19,684 nucleotides of DNA from contig JAMOMS010000062.1 in NCBI GenBank assembly GCA_027067015.1, positions 1 through 19,684 of the forward strand, in the 5' to 3' direction. This DNA comes from Campylobacterales bacterium. GTDB lineage: Bacteria > Campylobacterota > Campylobacteria > Campylobacterales > Hydrogenimonadaceae. Within the stretch, counting starts at the first letter, position 1, and the number at the start of each line of letters is the position of its first letter. Both the position numbers and the translations under genes were made by a program. Under the pieces are notes generated by a model. The model searched no databases and was not told the origin of the DNA. It saw only the letters and a list, made by a program, of their open reading frames with translations. Shown here piece after piece: positions 1-7,784 of the stretch.

Positions 1-1089
1 GTAAAAACTTTCGATCCCGATAACAACAGCGTCGAGACCGCCAACAACGGCAAGGTGGGGTACGATTTCCTGATTGTCGCGACGGGATTGCAGTACGATT
101 ATGAGCGCATCAAGGGCATGAGCCGCGATCTGGTTGGCCAGAAAGGCATCGCCAGCGTCTACCTGAATGACCCGGTCAAGGGAACCGCCAAAGGCGGCGT
201 GGCGACATGGGAGTGGTTCAAGCAGATTCGCGCCGAAGCGGAGAAACGCGATCCCGGTAACCCGCTCCAGATCATCTGTACCCAGCCCAGCACCCCCATC
301 AAGTGCGGCGGCGCGCCCCAGAAGATCCTCTACCTGTGCGACGATATGTTGCGGGGTAACAGTCCTCTGGGCGGCAAGGATATTCACGACAACGCCCACC
401 TGACCTTTACCAAAAAAGGTAAAAAGCTTTTCGGTATCAAGTCCTACAACCAGACCCTGCTTAAATTGACGGTCGATTACGGCAACATCGAGGACGCTTT
501 CGGGTATGACCTGGTAGAGATCGATCCCGATAAGAAGATGGCCACCTACGACTATCACTACCTTGAAAAAGGGGAGTGGGACGAGGATCTGGAAGAGTTT
601 GAGGTGATCCCGATGGTCAAAAAGGTGAAGATGAAGTATGACTTCATCCACATCGTTCCCCCGATGAAAGGGGTGGACGCCGTGGCCAATTCGCCGATCG
701 GTTGGCAAAAAGGTACGGCCAAAGGGTGGATGGCGGCCGACCGCTATACCCTCCAGCACATCAAATACAAAAATGTCTTCGGCATCGGCGATATTTTGGG
801 TATTCCTCTTGGCAAAACAGGCGGTTCGGCCCGTCACCACGGGCCGATTCTGCAGGAGAACCTGGTGGCGGTGATGGAAGGCAAGGAGCCGACGGCCAAA
901 TTTGACGGCTATACGGTCTGCCCTTTGAAAACCGAATATGGGAAAATCATGCTGGCCGAGTTTAACTATGACGGCCCGGCGCCCTCCTTCCCGCTTGATC
1001 CGTCACAACCGCGCTGGATCTGGTGGGCCTTTGACCTTTACATGCTCAAGCCGATGTATTGGAACCTGATGATGCGGGGATTGATGTAA
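1..1089 (+). CDS. sqr: Sulfide:quinone oxidoreductase, type II-like (3' part, start outside window)
   Basis: The frame is open from base 1, so the gene begins upstream; the GTG at 55 is an internal valine codon and not a start. The family is a peripheral membrane flavoprotein that oxidises sulfide to persulfide/polysulfide and passes electrons to quinone. Seen: the dinucleotide-fold strand YDFLIVATG, a redox cysteine in TPIKCGGAPQK (codon 304-306), a second cysteine in GYTVCPL (codon 919-921), an FAD-binding NVFGIGD motif, and a C-terminal hydrophobic/aromatic tail (WWAFDLYML..YWNLMMRG) that should anchor it to the membrane. The KCxGAPQK, YTxCPL and YWNxMxRG motifs match what I remember of human-type SQOR, which suggests type II, but the subtype is inferred. 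A short cytochrome c gene follows after 64 bases. Alternative: a related FCSD/SQR-family flavoprotein of other specificity. Confidence 0.85.
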   Translation, partial: VKTFDPDNNSVETANNGKVGYDFLIVATGLQYDYERIKGMSRDLVGQKGIASVYLNDPVKGTAKGGVATWEWFKQIRAEAEKRDPGNPLQIICTQPSTPIKCGGAPQKILYLCDDMLRGNSPLGGKDIHDNAHLTFTKKGKKLFGIKSYNQTLLKLTVDYGNIEDAFGYDLVEIDPDKKMATYDYHYLEKGEWDEDLEEFEVIPMVKKVKMKYDFIHIVPPMKGVDAVANSPIGWQKGTAKGWMAADRYTLQHIKYKNVFGIGDILGIPLGKTGGSARHHGPILQENLVAVMEGKEPTAKFDGYTVCPLKTEYGKIMLAEFNYDGPAPSFPLDPSQPRWIWWAFDLYMLKPMYWNLMMRGLM

Positions 1090-1119
1090 GCGTTTCACGA
1101 TGGTTACACGATTTGACGA

Positions 1120-1125
1120 TAAAAT
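1120..1125 (+). promoter_or_regulatory. Possible -10 box for the cytochrome c gene
   Basis: TAAAAT lies in the 64-base gap between the SQR gene and the cytochrome c gene, 29 bases before the ATG, and would give a short leader containing the AAGGAG ribosome site. AT-rich hexamers occur by chance, so this is only a candidate; read-through from the SQR gene is just as possible. Confidence 0.3.
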
Positions 1126-1153
1126 AAGACATATTTCCGAAAAAGGAGCAACG

Positions 1154-1501
1154 ATGCAACTGAAAAAAATCGCAGGAGTTCTGGCCGGCATGAGCCTTTT
1201 GGCGGTCGGCGTGTCGGCTGTGGAGCTGAGCAATGCCCAAATCTACTCCAAATACTGCAAAAAGTGTCACGGCGCCAACGGCGAGGGGAACCCGGCCAAG
1301 AAAGGCCCCGCGCTTAACGACAAAGATATCAACGAGCTTTTTGACGCGCTGATGAACCTGAAAGAGAAAGGGTTTGAGGCGAGCAAGCATGAGGCGATGA
1401 CACACAATATGGAAGTACTTGAGAAGAAAAAAGGGATCCATGTCGATCCCCAATCGATGGCGAAATACCTCTTTTACTCCTTCAACCCTGAAGCCAAATA
1501 A
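1154..1501 (+). CDS. Exported monoheme cytochrome c (115 aa)
   Basis: A small class I-type cytochrome c, expected to be a soluble periplasmic electron carrier. The first about 22 residues form a Sec signal peptide (two lysines, hydrophobic core, VSA-type cleavage site). The heme c site CKKCH is at residues 35-39, followed by GANGEGNPAKKGPALN, typical of this fold. The methionines in HEAMTHNM (about residues 73-80) are candidates for the distal ligand, and the C-terminal helix SMAKYLFYSF closes the fold. I choose the ATG at 1154 and not the in-frame ATG at 1100, because 1154 has an AAGGAG ribosome site at good distance and gives a clean signal peptide. Placed between SQR and a strong terminator, it may accept or donate electrons in the SQR pathway; that role is inference. 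Confidence 0.88.
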   Translation: MQLKKIAGVLAGMSLLAVGVSAVELSNAQIYSKYCKKCHGANGEGNPAKKGPALNDKDINELFDALMNLKEKGFEASKHEAMTHNMEVLEKKKGIHVDPQSMAKYLFYSFNPEAK

Positions 1502-1525
1502 AGCTGACTTTCCCCAAATTTTCCT

Positions 1526-1557
1526 ATCCCGGGGCTTTTGGCCCCGGGATTTTTTTT
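1526..1557 (+). terminator. Rho-independent terminator after sqr-cytochrome c
   Basis: A ten-pair, mostly GC stem (ATCCCGGGGC with GCCCCGGGAT, loop TTTTG) is followed directly by a run of eight T (1550-1557). It starts 25 bases after the cytochrome c stop codon and separates the SQR unit from the psr operon. Confidence 0.93.
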
Positions 1558-1573
1558 ATCTATTTCAACATCA

Positions 1574-1651
1574 ATCAGTAAAACTGATCAACCACCCCTG
1601 TTTAAGAATTATCAGTTATTAATAGTTTTAATATCATTCAATTTTACTGAT
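1574..1651 (+). repeat. Cluster of ATCAGT/ACTGAT hexamers upstream of psrA
   Basis: Within 78 bases of AT-rich DNA the hexamer occurs four times: ATCAGT at 1574 and 1611, ACTGAT at 1583 and 1646. The first two form a close palindrome (ATCAGT-AAA-ACTGAT). The ten-base form ATCAGTAAAA (1574-1583) returns as its exact complement TTTTACTGAT (1642-1651), and the pair at 1611/1646 is also inverted. The arrangement suggests binding sites for a dimeric regulator of the psr operon. No regulator is identified. Confidence 0.5.
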
Positions 1652-1706
1652 AAAAACCATCAGAAGAATTGTGTAAGCTTATTTGTAATAAAATTTAATG
1701 TGACTT

Positions 1707-1737
1707 TATAAATAAGATAAATGTTGTCTTATTTATA
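1707..1737 (+). promoter_or_regulatory. Perfect 11-base inverted repeat in the psrA promoter/leader
   Basis: TATAAATAAGA (1707-1717) and its exact complement TCTTATTTATA (1727-1737) flank a nine-base spacer, ending 27 bases before the psrA ATG. The left arm contains a -10-like TATAAA, so the site could be an operator over the promoter. If transcription starts upstream, it would instead be an AT-rich hairpin in the leader just before the AAAGGAGG ribosome site (1753-1760). Confidence 0.55.
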
Positions 1738-1764
1738 GCGGTATAACTTAACAAAGGAGGAAGT

Positions 1765-4164
1765 ATGGCGGTCGAAGTTTCCCGAAGACGCTTTCTGCAA
1801 GGTAGCGTAGCGATGACCGTGATTGGCGGTATGTCGATGGCACCAAGCGATCTTTTTTCCAATGAAGAGGAGCATGGATCGCAGGCGATGACGACCAAAA
1901 CCGGAACGGGTGAGGCCAAGATTGTCCCCACGCTGTGCGAAATGTGTGTTAACAAGTGCGCGGCGCTGGCGCGGGTGGAAAACGGCGTGGTGACCAAACT
2001 GGATCCCAACCCGATGTTCCCCAAATCGCGCAATATGCTCTGCCCCCGCGGTAACGCCGGCATTCAGGCGCTTTATGACCCTGATAGGTTGAAGTATCCC
2101 ATGATCCGCGTGGGTGAAAAGGGTGAGGGTAAATTTAAGCGTGTCTCATGGGAAGAGGCGTATGACGCCATTTTGAACGGTACGGACAAGTTCCCCGGGT
2201 TGGCGAAGATCCTGGATGAGGAGAAAGATAACCGCTCCACCATCTTCTTCTGCGCCGGCGAGGGAATGGCCGAGCACACCTTTAAAACCTTTTTCAACGG
2301 TTTTGGATCGGCCAACTGGCTCAATCACGCCTCTTTGTGCCTAAGGACCGTTGTCTCCGGCTATGGCGTTACCCTGGGGGCCTATCCGCAGGCTGATCTT
2401 GAGAATGCCGAGTATATCATCATGGCGGGCGCCAACCGCGCCGAGGCGATTGTGACGCCCGATACGATGGACTTCTTCAAGCGTACCAAAGGGCGGGGCG
2501 CCAAGCTGATCTGCGTGGATCCGCGCTTTACCAATACCGCCGCCAAAGCGGACAAGTGGCTACCGATCAAACCGGGAACCGACCTGGCCTTCGTACTGGC
2601 GCTTACGTATGTGGCGATTATGGAAGAGCTTTACGACAAAGCGTATGTCGAGAAGTATTTCGACGGCTTTACCCAGTACAAAAACCACCTCTACTCAGAA
2701 GGCTATACCCCCGAGTGGGCCGAGAAGATTACGGGTATTCCGGCCAAGGATATCTACGAGATCGCCCGCGATTTCATGAAGCACGCGCCCAAGGCGGTCT
2801 ACTATCCCGGTCGCCGCTCCACGTTTGCCAAAAACGACTTCCAACTGCGGCGCGCCATGGCGATCTTCCAGGCGCTCGGCGGAGGAATCGACACCAAGGG
2901 CGGTTTGGTTTTCGGCAAGAAACTGCCGCTAAAACCCCACGCTACCGTTGCGCCCATGTACGCGCAGGCCGAAGGCATTGATGTAGAGCGCGCCAAAGGG
3001 CATCCCGGATACTCCGACTGCGCCATCGTTTCCGGCGGCGGATCGTGGATCGGCTTTAGGAACCGGGTACTGGAGGGCAAAGGACTCTACCCGATTCGCG
3101 GGATGTTCCTTTACAAACACAACCCGATGATGAATATGCCCAACACCAAAAAGACCGCCGAGTTCCTGAAAAAACTCGACCTCATTGTCACCATCGACAC
3201 AATGCCCAGTGACACGGTGATGTATGCGGATGTCGTTCTGCCCGAGTGTACCTACCTGGAGCGCACCGACCCGGTCAAGACGTTTGGCGGTCCCGAGCCC
3301 TCTATCGCCGTGCGCAACAAGGTGATTGATCCCATGTACGAAACCAAACCGGTGATCGAGATTTTGCGCGGCCTGACCGAAAAGATCTCCAAACCGCTCT
3401 TTGAAATTACCAAAAAGTATGACGAAGACGTGCAGGATGACATTGCCGATCGGGGCGAAGAGGAGGTTTACAAAGATTTTGATCTGACTATTCCCTTCAA
3501 ACACAGCCAGGAAGAGCTCAACGAGCACGCGGTATCCGACTATCCCGGCGCGGCCGAGGCGCTTAAAGAGCACGGCGTCTACTACCCCAATATGGACAAA
3601 TGGTTCAAAAAGGTATCCGTCAACGAGCACGTCTACTATCCTGATGACAAAAAGGCTTACACCGTTCGCGGCGGCAAGCCCAAAACGCCGTCGGGCAAAG
3701 TGATGTGTAATCTTAAAAACATCGCCAAAAAAGGGGTGGATCCCATGCCGACCTGGCGCAAAGAGTACGAGTACTCCGTGCCCGAAGGCAAGTTCCGTAT
3801 GCTCACCGGACGCCATGCCCAGTTCACCCAAAGCGGTACCTCCAACAATGCGATGTTGCACGATCTGATCAACGAGAACTACATCTGGATCAACAAACGG
3901 GTCGCCAAGAAGATGGGGATCAAGTTTGGTGACATGATCGAGGTGAGCAGTGAGGCGGGATCGACCCGTCTGAAAGCCTATCCGACCGAGAAGATCGCGC
4001 CCGATCAGGTCTTCTTCATTCACGGTTTCGGTGAAGAGTCCGAAGAGTTGACATGGGCATACCGAAGCGGCGGTAACGACAACGCCGTCATCAAAGATGA
4101 TATTGAACCGGTCTACGGCGCGGCCGTGATGCATTCTACGAACGTTGAAATTAGAAAGGTGTAA
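1765..4164 (+). CDS. psrA: Polysulfide/thiosulfate reductase molybdopterin subunit (PsrA/PhsA family)
   Basis: Catalytic subunit of a membrane-bound complex iron-sulfur molybdoenzyme, 799 aa, a usual length. In the family it binds bis-MGD molybdenum and one [4Fe-4S] cluster in the periplasm and reduces polysulfide, sulfur or thiosulfate with electrons from the quinone pool. Seen: a twin-arginine export signal (SRRRFLQ, residues 6-12, then a hydrophobic stretch); the cluster motif C58-x2-C61-x3-C65 with C93 in LCPRG; Cys192 in HASLCLRT as the likely Mo ligand; RxxxxxxGxG-type pterin-binding stretches in the middle and a C-terminal molybdopterin dinucleotide-binding domain (LTGRHAQFTQSG, MGIKFGDMIEV). 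The start at 1765 has AAAGGAGG four bases upstream. psrB follows after 3 bases. The true substrate cannot be read from sequence; polysulfide, sulfur, thiosulfate and tetrathionate remain possible. Confidence 0.88.
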   Translation: MAVEVSRRRFLQGSVAMTVIGGMSMAPSDLFSNEEEHGSQAMTTKTGTGEAKIVPTLCEMCVNKCAALARVENGVVTKLDPNPMFPKSRNMLCPRGNAGIQALYDPDRLKYPMIRVGEKGEGKFKRVSWEEAYDAILNGTDKFPGLAKILDEEKDNRSTIFFCAGEGMAEHTFKTFFNGFGSANWLNHASLCLRTVVSGYGVTLGAYPQADLENAEYIIMAGANRAEAIVTPDTMDFFKRTKGRGAKLICVDPRFTNTAAKADKWLPIKPGTDLAFVLALTYVAIMEELYDKAYVEKYFDGFTQYKNHLYSEGYTPEWAEKITGIPAKDIYEIARDFMKHAPKAVYYPGRRSTFAKNDFQLRRAMAIFQALGGGIDTKGGLVFGKKLPLKPHATVAPMYAQAEGIDVERAKGHPGYSDCAIVSGGGSWIGFRNRVLEGKGLYPIRGMFLYKHNPMMNMPNTKKTAEFLKKLDLIVTIDTMPSDTVMYADVVLPECTYLERTDPVKTFGGPEPSIAVRNKVIDPMYETKPVIEILRGLTEKISKPLFEITKKYDEDVQDDIADRGEEEVYKDFDLTIPFKHSQEELNEHAVSDYPGAAEALKEHGVYYPNMDKWFKKVSVNEHVYYPDDKKAYTVRGGKPKTPSGKVMCNLKNIAKKGVDPMPTWRKEYEYSVPEGKFRMLTGRHAQFTQSGTSNNAMLHDLINENYIWINKRVAKKMGIKFGDMIEVSSEAGSTRLKAYPTEKIAPDQVFFIHGFGEESEELTWAYRSGGNDNAVIKDDIEPVYGAAVMHSTNVEIRKV

Positions 4165-4167
4165 GAA

Positions 4168-4731
4168 ATGGCAAGATATGGAATGGCCCTGGATTACAAA
4201 AACTGCATCAACTGCAAAGCGTGCGAAGTTGCGTGTAAAGAGGAAAACGGCGTACTGCTGGGTGCGGACAAACACCGCATCTGGGTCGGCGTGAAGGAGA
4301 TTGAAGGGGAGTATCCTCTGCTTAACATCGCGTCCAACACCTTTTACCCCAGCCAGTGTCAGCACTGTGACAACGCGCCTTGTGAAGAGGTGTGCCCGAC
4401 GCACGCGACCCACTATGACGAAAACGGCGTGGTACGGGTAGATCCCAACAAATGTATTTTGTGCAGTTACTGCATGAACGCCTGTCCCTACGACGCGCGC
4501 TACGTGGATGACCGTACCATGACGGTCGATAAGTGTAACTTCTGCTCCGATACGCGGCTGGCCCGCGGCGAGACGACCACGGCCTGTCAGGCGACCTGCC
4601 CGACCAAAGTGCGTATTTTTGGCGACCTGGACGATCCTAATAGCGAGATCAGTCAGGTTCTCCGCGAGCGTGAGCACTTCTCGCTCAAACCGCACCTGGG
4701 TACCAAACCCAAACTTTTCTATTTGATGTAA
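4168..4731 (+). CDS. psrB: Four-cluster [4Fe-4S] ferredoxin subunit (PsrB family)
   Basis: Electron-transfer subunit between PsrA and the membrane subunit, 187 aa, usual length for the PsrB/PhsB/NrfC/DmsB family. Sixteen cysteines fall in four groups: C13-x2-C16-x2-C19-x3-C23; CQHCDNAPCEEVC; CILCSYCMNAC; and CNFC with CQATC. All are in the expected pattern for four cubane clusters, with none missing. There is no signal sequence; in the family it is carried through the Tat pathway by the A subunit. The ATG lies 3 bases after the psrA stop, with AAAGGTG inside the end of psrA serving as ribosome site, so the genes are co-translated. Confidence 0.93.
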   Translation: MARYGMALDYKNCINCKACEVACKEENGVLLGADKHRIWVGVKEIEGEYPLLNIASNTFYPSQCQHCDNAPCEEVCPTHATHYDENGVVRVDPNKCILCSYCMNACPYDARYVDDRTMTVDKCNFCSDTRLARGETTTACQATCPTKVRIFGDLDDPNSEISQVLREREHFSLKPHLGTKPKLFYLM

Positions 4732-4741
4732 GGGGTGGAGA

Positions 4742-5923
4742 ATGGATCTGCAAAAAATTATTCCGTATAAAAAGATGTCGCTTAAAGAACTGCTTGTCCC
4801 CGAAAACAAGCTGATGGCATTGATCGCCGTGGTATTGACGACGCTGTTTCTTATCGGTGTGGCGATCTATCTGGTTCACGGCCACCATGCCTACGCCGTC
4901 ACCCGCGAGCATCCCTGGGGACTTTTGATCGCCATGTACATCTTCTTTGTTGTCTCCTCCACGGGGCTTTGTATCGTGGGGTCGTTTGGTGACGTGTTTG
5001 GCTTTAAAGATTATATGGTGGTGAGCAAACGGGCGATTTTTGGCTCTATTATCACCATTCTTTCCGGTTTTGCCGTGATCGCTTTTGAGATCGGCCACCC
5101 GGTGACCATGATGATCTACAACGTACTAAGCCCGGGTCTGACCTCCGCGATCTGGTGGATGGGAACGCTGTATGGTCTTTACCTGACCTTTATGATCATC
5201 GAGTTTATTTTCCTGATGCGCAACGATATGGCCCGGGCCAAGATCTTCGGTCTGATCGGTCTGCTGGTCGGTCTGGCGGCCCACTCCAACCTGGGCGGTG
5301 TGTTCGGTTTCCTGAACGCTCGCGTGGTATCCAACGGGGTTTTCTATCCGACCTACTTCATTCTGACCGCTTTTATTACGGGTATCTATCTTATTTTCAT
5401 CATGTACGGCTACAAATATCGCGGCCAACCTTTCCCCGATGATGTGGCCAAAGCGTTGACCAACTTCATGAAGATTCAGGGTCTACTGCTTGCGATCTTG
5501 ATGTTCTTTGAGACCTGGAAGATGTTGACCGGCGTATACGGCGGTATGCCCGAGCGCGCCGACACCATAATTCATATTCTTCATACCAAATCCTTCTGGT
5601 TGGGTGAGGTGCTGTGTGGTATGGTGATTCCTTTCCTGCTGATTCTCAAGTCCAAAGGTACGGCGATCAAGCAGATGGTATGGGCGTCGGTGATCGGTAT
5701 GGTGGGTATCTTCTATATGCGTTATGACCTGGTGCATGATACCCAGCTCTTCCCGATGCAGACACTCAAAATCCGTGAGTATCAGTTGCCGCCCTCTTTT
5801 GTGGACTACTTCCCCTCCACAGCGGAGATGATGATCGGTTTTGGCGCCATCGGCATCTGTATGATTCTCTACTTCATCGGCACCAAACTCTTCGATCTGG
5901 ACCATATGCCCGAGCATCATTAA
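4742..5923 (+). CDS. psrC: NrfD-type integral membrane quinone-reactive subunit (PsrC family)
   Basis: Membrane anchor and quinol oxidation site of the Psr complex, 393 aa. About nine to ten hydrophobic helices can be seen, among them roughly residues 26-46, 60-81, 100-120, 133-158, 166-180, 203-222, 241-258, 282-298, 306-322 and 361-380. It is longer than Wolinella-type PsrC as I remember it and closer in size to the HybB/ten-helix branch of the NrfD family, so the pairing with PsrA rests partly on gene order. The GGGGTGG region before the ATG is the likely ribosome site, ten bases after the psrB stop. The protein ends in DHMPEHH, a His-rich tail of unknown meaning. Confidence 0.87.
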   Translation: MDLQKIIPYKKMSLKELLVPENKLMALIAVVLTTLFLIGVAIYLVHGHHAYAVTREHPWGLLIAMYIFFVVSSTGLCIVGSFGDVFGFKDYMVVSKRAIFGSIITILSGFAVIAFEIGHPVTMMIYNVLSPGLTSAIWWMGTLYGLYLTFMIIEFIFLMRNDMARAKIFGLIGLLVGLAAHSNLGGVFGFLNARVVSNGVFYPTYFILTAFITGIYLIFIMYGYKYRGQPFPDDVAKALTNFMKIQGLLLAILMFFETWKMLTGVYGGMPERADTIIHILHTKSFWLGEVLCGMVIPFLLILKSKGTAIKQMVWASVIGMVGIFYMRYDLVHDTQLFPMQTLKIREYQLPPSFVDYFPSTAEMMIGFGAIGICMILYFIGTKLFDLDHMPEHH

Positions 5924-5932
5924 ACGTGAAAA

Positions 5933-5951
5933 GGCGGCCGGTTCGGCCGTC
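5933..5951 (+). other. Small GC-rich intercistronic hairpin
   Basis: GGCGGCCG and CGGCCGTC flank a GTT loop, giving an eight-pair stem with one G-U pair. It lies between the psrC stop and the AAAGGAGG site of the next gene. No T-run follows, so it is not a classic terminator; it may protect the 3' end of the psrABC message or tune expression of downstream genes. Confidence 0.45.
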
Positions 5952-5965
5952 TGAAAGGAGGAGGA

Positions 5966-6553
5966 ATGAGAAAGTGGGGGAAAGTGATCGGCCTCTCTCT
6001 TTTAGCGACGTCGCTGGTATACGGCGGCGAGTATACGCTTAAAGATGTCAAAAAGATCGGCGCCAAAATCACCAAAGAGGTGCAAAAAAAGCTGAAACGT
6101 CAGCTTAAAAAGGCCAAAAAGCACGGCGGTTTGGAAGAGATGGCGCGCTATTGCGCCGAAGAGTCTTTAAAAGATATCGACGCCGTGCGGATGAAGTACG
6201 GCAAGGATCTGCGGGTTCGCCGCATCAGCCTGGGGAACCGCAATCCCAAGAACGCGCCCCAAAAGGATGAGGTCGATATGCTCAAAGCTTTTGACCTGAT
6301 GGTCAAAGCCAACGCCTTTTTGCCCAAAACCGTGGTGCAGGCCCATGAGGACGGCAGTTTCAAACTCTACGCGCCGGTGACGCTTAACAGCCGCACCTGC
6401 AAAAAGTGTCACGGGGACAAAGAGGCGGTCGACCCCAAGATCGTCAAATACTTTGCCTCCAAATATCGTGACGACAAGGGGTACGGTTTTCATAGCGGCG
6501 ATCTGCGCGGCGCGATTGTCGTGACTTTCCCCACTTCCAAAGAGGAGGATTGA
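5966..6553 (+). CDS. Tll0287-like (DUF3365) heme c protein, exported
   Basis: 195 aa. A Sec signal peptide (about residues 1-20, ending VYGG) precedes a Lys-rich segment and a single domain resembling the Tll0287-like/DUF3365 family, which binds one heme c and is often the sensory part of kinases and cyclases. Here it stands alone. Supporting motifs: MARYCAEES, the signature RRISLGNRNPKNAP, the heme site CKKCH at residues 145-149, and the closing GDLRGAIVVTFP. A very strong AAAGGAGGAGG precedes the ATG. Position between psrC and a b561-diheme cytochrome suggests a role as electron carrier or redox sensor for the complex; this is inferred. Confidence 0.8.
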   Translation: MRKWGKVIGLSLLATSLVYGGEYTLKDVKKIGAKITKEVQKKLKRQLKKAKKHGGLEEMARYCAEESLKDIDAVRMKYGKDLRVRRISLGNRNPKNAPQKDEVDMLKAFDLMVKANAFLPKTVVQAHEDGSFKLYAPVTLNSRTCKKCHGDKEAVDPKIVKYFASKYRDDKGYGFHSGDLRGAIVVTFPTSKEED

Positions 6554-6557
6554 GGGT

Positions 6558-7763
6558 TTGGGCGCCAGGATGGGACGGGGCGCGAAACAGCGGGTCTATG
6601 TGTGGCCAGTCTGTATTCGCACGTTTCACTGGCTCTATGCCCTCTCCTTCTTCCTGGCGTTTTTTACCGTCTGGTTCGAGAATCTTCTTCACTACCATGT
6701 CGCTTTCGGCATGGTCTTTCTTCTTCTGGCTTTTTTCCGGTTGGTCTGGGGGTTCATTGGGCCGCTCTATTCCAATTTTCACTGTTTTGACTTCAAGGGC
6801 GACCATCTTTTAAACTACATTCTGCACCTTTTTGGGCAAAAAGAGAAGACCCCCGGACACAATCCCGCCTCCAGCTGGGGGGCGATTACCATGTTGGTTT
6901 TTGGCTTTTTGCTGGGTTTGAGCGGCCTTTTGCTTTACGGTATTCAGGAGGGTCGCGGTCCCGCCGCCTTCCTGAATCTCGACTACTATTACGAGATGGA
7001 TGACCTTTTTGTAGCCCATTTCTGGCTGGCTTACGCCACGCTGGCCGTTGTGATTGTCCATATCGGGGGTGTGGTGTTTGAGCATCTGTATCACCACACG
7101 GGTATTATCTGGTCGATGTTTACGGGGTACAAATATCAAACCGACGGGATCGACGTCAAGCTGGATAGAAAGCAGAATATTTTTGCCGCTTTTTTTCTGA
7201 CACTCGCGGTGGTGACCTGCTTTTACGTGGTGGAGTACCCCGATAACGCTTTGACCCGTTCGGTCTATCGCGCCATCGATTATGAGAAAGAGCATCCGGT
7301 ATTGGCCCTGGAGTGCGGGGATTGCCACGTTGTTTTTCCGGCCCATCTGCTTCCCGCCGGCGGCTGGCGGCTGATTATGGATACGCCGGATGATCATTTC
7401 GGTGACGAGTTGGATCTGGACGAGGAGGATGCGCAAACCATACGGGAGTATCTGGTCGCGCACAGCGCAGAACACTCTACCCGGGAAGCCGCTTTTAAAA
7501 TTTTGGAGTCAGTTAAGGAGAAGGAGGGGCCGGTCTACTCTATTGTACATACACCCTATTGGAAAAAGACCCATAAAAAGATCCCCTCCAAAGTGTTCAA
7601 AAGCAAAGCCGTCGACGGCAAATACAGTTGCGACGCCTGTCATCCCGATATTGTCAAAGGGATGATCGGGGACGATCGGATCCGTCTGCCGGGCGTTCCG
7701 TTTAAAGAGGCGTTGAATATCGGTATCTTTCAGCCGGGAAAAGGTAACTTCAAGAAAGACTAA
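6558..7763 (+). CDS. Cytochrome b561 domain fused to DHC-type diheme cytochrome c
   Basis: 401 aa. Residues 1 to about 180 form a four-helix prokaryotic cytochrome b561 (helices near 19-41, 45-70, 104-128, 150-178) with histidines in RTFHWLY, HYHVAF, VAHFW and VHIGGVVFEH as heme b ligand candidates. A fifth helix (about 207-228) takes the chain to the periplasm. The rest resembles the diheme cytochrome c (DHC) family: first heme site CGDCH (253-257) followed by HLLPAGGWRLIMDTPDDHFG, a LVAHSAE segment, and second heme site CDACH (358-362). The topology puts both c hemes in the periplasm as required. A TTG at 6558 is the likely start, nine bases after AGAGGAGG (6541-6548) at the end of the previous gene; the ATG at 6570 is too far from that site. 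Probable role: quinone-linked electron exchange with periplasmic carriers. Confidence 0.83.
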   Translation: MGARMGRGAKQRVYVWPVCIRTFHWLYALSFFLAFFTVWFENLLHYHVAFGMVFLLLAFFRLVWGFIGPLYSNFHCFDFKGDHLLNYILHLFGQKEKTPGHNPASSWGAITMLVFGFLLGLSGLLLYGIQEGRGPAAFLNLDYYYEMDDLFVAHFWLAYATLAVVIVHIGGVVFEHLYHHTGIIWSMFTGYKYQTDGIDVKLDRKQNIFAAFFLTLAVVTCFYVVEYPDNALTRSVYRAIDYEKEHPVLALECGDCHVVFPAHLLPAGGWRLIMDTPDDHFGDELDLDEEDAQTIREYLVAHSAEHSTREAAFKILESVKEKEGPVYSIVHTPYWKKTHKKIPSKVFKSKAVDGKYSCDACHPDIVKGMIGDDRIRLPGVPFKEALNIGIFQPGKGNFKKD

Positions 7764-7784
7764 CGGATTCCATGCTACCGTAAC

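Noticed and set aside
1100..1153. Upstream in-frame ATG for the cytochrome c gene
   Set aside because: It would place 18 polar residues before the signal peptide and has no ribosome site; the ATG at 1154 has both.
1560..1764. Small RNA, riboswitch or CRISPR-like array in the AT-rich gap before psrA
   Set aside because: Repeats are short hexamers without regular spacing, and no conserved aptamer or internal terminator is seen; a regulatory region explains it better.
2929..4809. Very long open frame (626 codons) on the minus strand opposite psrA/psrB
   Set aside because: It is antisense to genes with clear iron-sulfur and molybdopterin motifs, has no recognisable domain, and arises from the codon bias of the GC-rich sense strand.
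5933..5951. Terminator between psrC and the Tll0287-like gene
   Set aside because: The hairpin has no T-run and the next gene's strong ribosome site follows immediately, so it is listed only as an intercistronic hairpin.
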